From contig JAZRRD010000001.1 in NCBI GenBank assembly GCA_045650425.1, positions 1 to 7,539 of the forward strand: a stretch of DNA of 7,539 bases. Reading direction: 5' to 3'. The notes beneath the pieces are model-generated. The model searched no databases. It was not told where the DNA came from and was given only the letters and a program-made list of their open reading frames with translations. Source of the DNA: RGIG1752 sp045650425 (GTDB taxonomy: Bacteria; Bacillota_I; Bacilli_A; RF39; UBA660). A program made the position numbers and the translations under genes. Of the stretch, positions 5,245 to 7,539 are shown piece after piece (the first letter of the stretch is position 1; each line of letters opens with the position of its first letter).

Positions 5245-6351
5245 ATGAAAAAAGTTGTTATAGGAATGAGTGGAGGAGTAGATTCAGCAGTAGCTGCTTA
5301 TCTTTTAAAACAAGAGGGTTATGAAGTAATAGGACTTTTTATGCGTAATTGGGATTCAATGATTAATAATGATATTGAAGGCAATAATAATAATCCGAAT
5401 GAAATATGTCCTCAAGAGCAAGATTATAATGATGCTATAGCAGTTTGTAAAAAATTAGACATTCCTTTAAAAAGAATAGATTTTATTAAAGAATATTGGG
5501 ATTATGTATTTACCTATTTTCTAGAAGAATTAAAAAAAGGAAGAACTCCAAATCCAGATATGTTATGTAATAAATTTATAAAATTTGATCTATTTATTAA
5601 AGAAGCAAGAAGATTAGGTGCGGATTACATTGCTACCGGTCATTATGCTCGTTTAGAAGAAGGTGTTTTAAAACGTGCTAAGGATCTAAACAAAGATCAA
5701 ACTTACTTTTTGGCAGATGTTTCTAGCGAACAATTTAAAGACGTATTATTCCCTGTAGGTAATTATACTAAACCAGAAATTAGAGAAATAGCTTTACAAC
5801 AAGGTTTAATAGTAGCTGAAAAAAAAGATTCGACTGGAATTTGTTTTATTGGTGAAAGAAACTACCAAAAGTTTTTAAGAAATTATTTACAACCTAATCC
5901 AGGAAAAATAATTGATATTAGAACAAATGAAATAATTGGAGAACATACAGGACTGATGAATTATACTATTGGCCAAAGAAGAAATGTTGGTTTAAGTGGC
6001 CATAAAGAAAAACATTATGTGTGTGGCAAAAATGTCAAAGATAATATTTTATATGTTGCTTTTGGTGATGATAGTGAATTCTTATATAGTGATTCATGTA
6101 TTATAGATACTATTAATTTTATTGCTGAAAAAAGACCAATTCAGTGCACCGCTAAATTTAGATATCGCGGCGAAGATTATCCGGTCAGTTTGACTTATTT
6201 AAATGAGGATGAAATTTTAGTATCATATCCTGAACAAGTAAAATCAGTTACTCCTGGACAAGCATGCGTTTTATATGATGGTGAAGAATGTCTGGGTTGC
6301 GGGTTTATAAAAGAAGTAAGAAAAGCTAATAATAAGTTATGGTATTTATAA
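5245..6351 (+). CDS. mnmA: tRNA-specific 2-thiouridylase MnmA
   Basis: Cytoplasmic enzyme that adenylates and then thiolates U34 in the tRNAs for Lys, Glu and Gln, using persulfide sulfur from a cysteine desulfurase. The 368 residues are full length. Order: PP-loop ATP-binding motif SGGVDS (9-14) after MKKVVIGM; the FMRNWD segment (32-37); nucleophile-side Cys108 in NPDMLCNKFIKF (103-114); ATGHYAR (130-136); KDQTYFLA (150-157); catalytic persulfide Cys200 in DSTGICFIGER (195-205); then the central domain (GQRRNVGL 243-250) and C-terminal beta-barrel ending with GQACVLYDGEECLGCGFI (338-355). Both active cysteines are present. The start is set by the conserved N-terminus; its ribosome site is weak (GTGAT 5235-5239, five bases before ATG). 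No desulfurase gene lies beside it. No clear terminator follows before the next promoter. Confidence 0.98.
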   Translation: MKKVVIGMSGGVDSAVAAYLLKQEGYEVIGLFMRNWDSMINNDIEGNNNNPNEICPQEQDYNDAIAVCKKLDIPLKRIDFIKEYWDYVFTYFLEELKKGRTPNPDMLCNKFIKFDLFIKEARRLGADYIATGHYARLEEGVLKRAKDLNKDQTYFLADVSSEQFKDVLFPVGNYTKPEIREIALQQGLIVAEKKDSTGICFIGERNYQKFLRNYLQPNPGKIIDIRTNEIIGEHTGLMNYTIGQRRNVGLSGHKEKHYVCGKNVKDNILYVAFGDDSEFLYSDSCIIDTINFIAEKRPIQCTAKFRYRGEDYPVSLTYLNEDEILVSYPEQVKSVTPGQACVLYDGEECLGCGFIKEVRKANNKLWYL

Positions 6352-6359
6352 CAATTAGA

Positions 6360-6389
6360 TTGACAAATAAGTGTTAAGTAACGTATAAT
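6360..6389 (+). promoter_or_regulatory. Consensus sigma-A promoter of the HTH gene
   Basis: Perfect TTGACA (6360-6365) and perfect TATAAT (6384-6389) separated by 18 bases, the best promoter in the window. The predicted start is near 6396, a leader of about 31 bases with AAGGAG at 6412-6417, nine bases before ATG 6427. The spacer contains a small dyad, GTTA-AG-TAAC (6373-6382). Confidence 0.88.
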
Positions 6390-6404
6390 TTAATTGTAAA
6401 TTAA
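6390..6404 (+). promoter_or_regulatory. Operator-like inverted repeat at the transcription start
   Basis: TTAATT (6390-6395), GTA, AATTAA (6399-6404): a perfect 6-base dyad immediately after the -10 box and covering the predicted start near 6396. Its position would suit a repressor site, possibly for the HTH protein itself. AT-only arms in AT-rich DNA can occur by chance. Confidence 0.25.
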
Positions 6405-6426
6405 CAGATGTAAGGAGTTTTAGAAA

Positions 6427-7209
6427 ATGAATAAATTAAATGAATTGTTGCAAGAATTAGGGGTTTCTAAAGTTCGGTTAGCTAAATATTTAGGTGTTTC
6501 AAGACAAATGGTCTATAATTATTTAGAATTAGACGACTTAAATAAATGGCCAAAAGAAAAGAAAATTTTATTATTTAAGTTATTAGATTTAGATAATGAG
6601 ACTGAAGAGGGTAATTCTATTGGAAATATCAAAGTAACTACTGATTATTTAATGGCTGTAGAAAATAGATTAAATCAAGGAGTTAAGTCGGCTTCTGATT
6701 TAGATAATTATTTTGATTTAAAAGGTTTAAATAAGGAAGAACAAAATTTATTGTTAGATATAATTTACTTATTAAAAGAAAAATTATTAGAATCAGAAAA
6801 GAAAAACGAAAATTATTTTGCTATCCAATATTTATATCACATGTTGCAATCATTAGATAACGTTCCAGAGATTAAATATATATTAGGATATATGTCAAAA
6901 ACCACAGGATTTATCCCGGTAGATGAATTTAAATTTAATGAAGACAAACAATTTATTTTTGAAGGAATTTTGTATTCTGCTTTAACTCTATATAATAATG
7001 GAGGGGCGAGTAGAAGTAAGCTTGCTGAAAGTCATAAAAGATTTGTTCAAGAGATAGAACTTAAAAACGAAGAAAAATTAAGTCGTACCCAACAATTAAA
7101 TACGACAAAAGTTCAAGCATTAAAAGAATTAGGATACACTGAAATAAATGAAAAGAATGCTGCGGAAGTGTTTGAAAAAATCGCAGAAATTCAATCTAGA
7201 AAAGTTTAG
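6427..7209 (+). CDS. HTH-domain protein of unknown function
   Basis: 260 residues. The N-terminus (about 1-55) is a Xre/Cro-like helix-turn-helix: helix LNELLQELG, then VRLAKYLGVSRQMVYNYL (16-33) as the helix-turn-recognition pair, followed by KWPKEKKILLFKLLDL. An acidic linker (55-66) leads into a predicted all-helical region: 67-120 (with IKVTTDYLMAVENRLNQG and a Leu-rich helix ending DIIYLLKEKLL), 128-160, and a lysine/glutamate-rich C-terminal helix set (195-260). No sensor domain, enzyme motif or membrane span is recognised. I do not recognise the C-terminal family. A DNA-binding regulator is the natural inference, perhaps autoregulated given dyads in its promoter. It is a single-gene unit: near-perfect promoter, AAGGAG ribosome site, and a terminator overlapping its stop. 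Composition matches its neighbours, so there is no sign of transfer. Confidence 0.85.
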   Translation: MNKLNELLQELGVSKVRLAKYLGVSRQMVYNYLELDDLNKWPKEKKILLFKLLDLDNETEEGNSIGNIKVTTDYLMAVENRLNQGVKSASDLDNYFDLKGLNKEEQNLLLDIIYLLKEKLLESEKKNENYFAIQYLYHMLQSLDNVPEIKYILGYMSKTTGFIPVDEFKFNEDKQFIFEGILYSALTLYNNGGASRSKLAESHKRFVQEIELKNEEKLSRTQQLNTTKVQALKELGYTEINEKNAAEVFEKIAEIQSRKV

Positions 7210-7230
7210 AGAGTGTTTACTCTCTTTTTT
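7208..7230 (+). terminator. Rho-independent terminator of the HTH gene
   Basis: AGAGAGT (7208-7214), loop GTTT, ACTCTCT (7219-7225), then T residues through 7230. The hairpin begins inside the TAG stop codon (7207-7209), so termination is as close to the gene end as possible. Confidence 0.85.
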
Positions 7231-7246
7231 GTTTGCATATCAACTA

Positions 7247-7275
7247 TTGGCAAAAAAAGTCTTATTATATAGAAT
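7247..7275 (+). promoter_or_regulatory. Possible promoter facing the gene-free right end
   Basis: TTGGCA (7247-7252, 5 of 6 to TTGACA), 17 bases, TAGAAT (7270-7275, 5 of 6 to TATAAT). The predicted start is near 7282, inside the following GC-rich hairpin. No coding sequence follows within the window, so it would drive either a non-coding RNA or a leader of more than 250 bases. Confidence 0.4.
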
Positions 7276-7278
7276 AAA

Positions 7279-7302
7279 AGAGGAGGGGATTTCCCCTCTT
7301 TT
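7279..7302. terminator. GC-rich hairpin, possible bidirectional terminator
   Basis: Arms 7279-7288 (AGAGGAGGGG) and 7293-7302 (CCCCTCTTTT) pair over 10 positions with two G-U, loop ATTT. An alternative pairs AAAAGAGG (7276-7283) with CCTCTTTT (7295-7302). The T-rich 3' arm on plus and the equivalent T-rich end on minus (CTCTTTTATTCT) suit a weak two-way terminator backing up the one at 7208. It stands out because the DNA around it is nearly all A and T. Confidence 0.5.
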
Positions 7303-7539
7303 ACTCTATTAGAATATTAATTTTATGATATCGATTTAATTTAGTTGTTTGATATATTGATTTATGCAATAAGTTAATTTTAACGAATTTAGTAATATAG
7401 TTGTTCATAAAATTAATTTAAAATGCACGAGAATTAAGTTTAAATTAGCACAACATCATTTTGATTTAATAAAGTTATATAATTATATACATATATTTAT
7501 ATATCATCCAACTATAAATTAAAATATAATAATTTATAG
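7303..7539. other. Gene-free AT-rich region
   Basis: About 237 bases with frequent stops in all frames I read on both strands, no tRNA-like or rRNA-like sequence, and almost no GC-rich segment. It contains a long-spaced inverted repeat (7316-7417) and loose direct repeats (GATATCGATTTA near 7327 and GATATATTGATTTA near 7351; TAGTTGTT near 7342 and 7398). It may be a leader or promoter region for a gene to the right, or a decayed sequence. Confidence 0.6.
7316..7417. repeat. 13-base inverted repeat, 76-base spacing
   Basis: ATTAATTTTATGA at 7316-7328 is the exact reverse complement of TCATAAAATTAAT at 7405-7417. Pairing stops cleanly at both ends. The arms are almost all A/T, so the match is suggestive but not conclusive. 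No transposase or terminal-repeat signature accompanies it. Confidence 0.4.

Noticed and set aside
5370..5420. Asn-rich stretch in MnmA (about residues 41-55) as a possible insertion.
   Set aside because: This loop after FMRNWD is known to vary in length in the family, and the flanking motifs and total length are normal.
7281..7323. A perfect AGGAGG (7281-7286) that might start a small gene.
   Set aside because: It is buried in a hairpin, no ATG/GTG/TTG follows at suitable distance, and the nearest frame stops within about eight codons.
1..7539. Mobile elements, CRISPR arrays, tRNA/rRNA genes, T-box or other riboswitches, defence genes.
   Set aside because: No regular repeats with spacers, no transposase or integrase motifs, no cloverleaf or conserved GC-rich RNA core were seen on either strand.

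Overview
The window is a very AT-rich stretch of bacterial chromosome that looks like a low-GC Gram-positive of the Bacilli/Mollicutes side, plausibly an uncultured gut lineage of the RF39/Izemoplasma type (inference). Reasons: the dnaG-rpoD-trmK gene order, a YqfQ-like gene just beyond trmK, Bacillus-type Shine-Dalgarno sequences and a consensus sigma-A promoter. Tryptophan is always TGG where I checked, and none of the ten stop codons is TGA. The standard bacterial code therefore fits, and there is no sign of mycoplasma-type TGA decoding.

Layout, left to right. (1) 1-1838: the end of dnaG, then rpoD, then trmK, overlapping by 14 and 1 bases, so one translationally coupled housekeeping unit. 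(2) 1831-2103, minus strand: a small YqfQ/VrrA-like protein, tail-to-tail with trmK. (3) 2208-4525: a two-gene type IV pilus/competence-type unit, a GspF/PilC inner-membrane platform protein with an unusual N-terminal extension followed by a prepilin peptidase. (4) 4518-4610, minus strand: a 30-residue single-pass membrane protein resembling Prli42/DUF4044, again tail-to-tail with its plus-strand neighbour and antisense to that operon's terminator. (5) 4679-5209: a five- or six-span SpoIIM-like membrane protein. (6) 5245-6351: mnmA, the tRNA 2-thiouridylase. (7) 6427-7209: an HTH protein of unknown function with a near-perfect sigma-A promoter and its own terminator. (8) 7231-7539: no gene; a promoter-like pair of hexamers, a GC-rich hairpin and about 240 bases of AT-rich non-coding DNA with a 13-base inverted repeat.

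Most of the genes are ordinary. The most interesting signals are in how they are expressed. Four separately promoted genes (YqfQ-like, the 30-residue protein, the SpoIIM-like protein and mnmA) share one start-site design: a -10 box, exactly 6 bases, a GGTGAT-type Shine-Dalgarno (CGTGAT for mnmA), 3-5 bases, ATG. Their mRNAs should begin at or next to the Shine-Dalgarno, with leaders of only about 9-11 bases. In addition, both minus-strand small genes are packed the same way: an 8-base TTAnnTAA stop-stop overlap, a hairpin for the opposing plus-strand operon inside their coding sequence, and a shared divergent promoter region on the other side. I found no defence system, mobile element, CRISPR array, tRNA or riboswitch.
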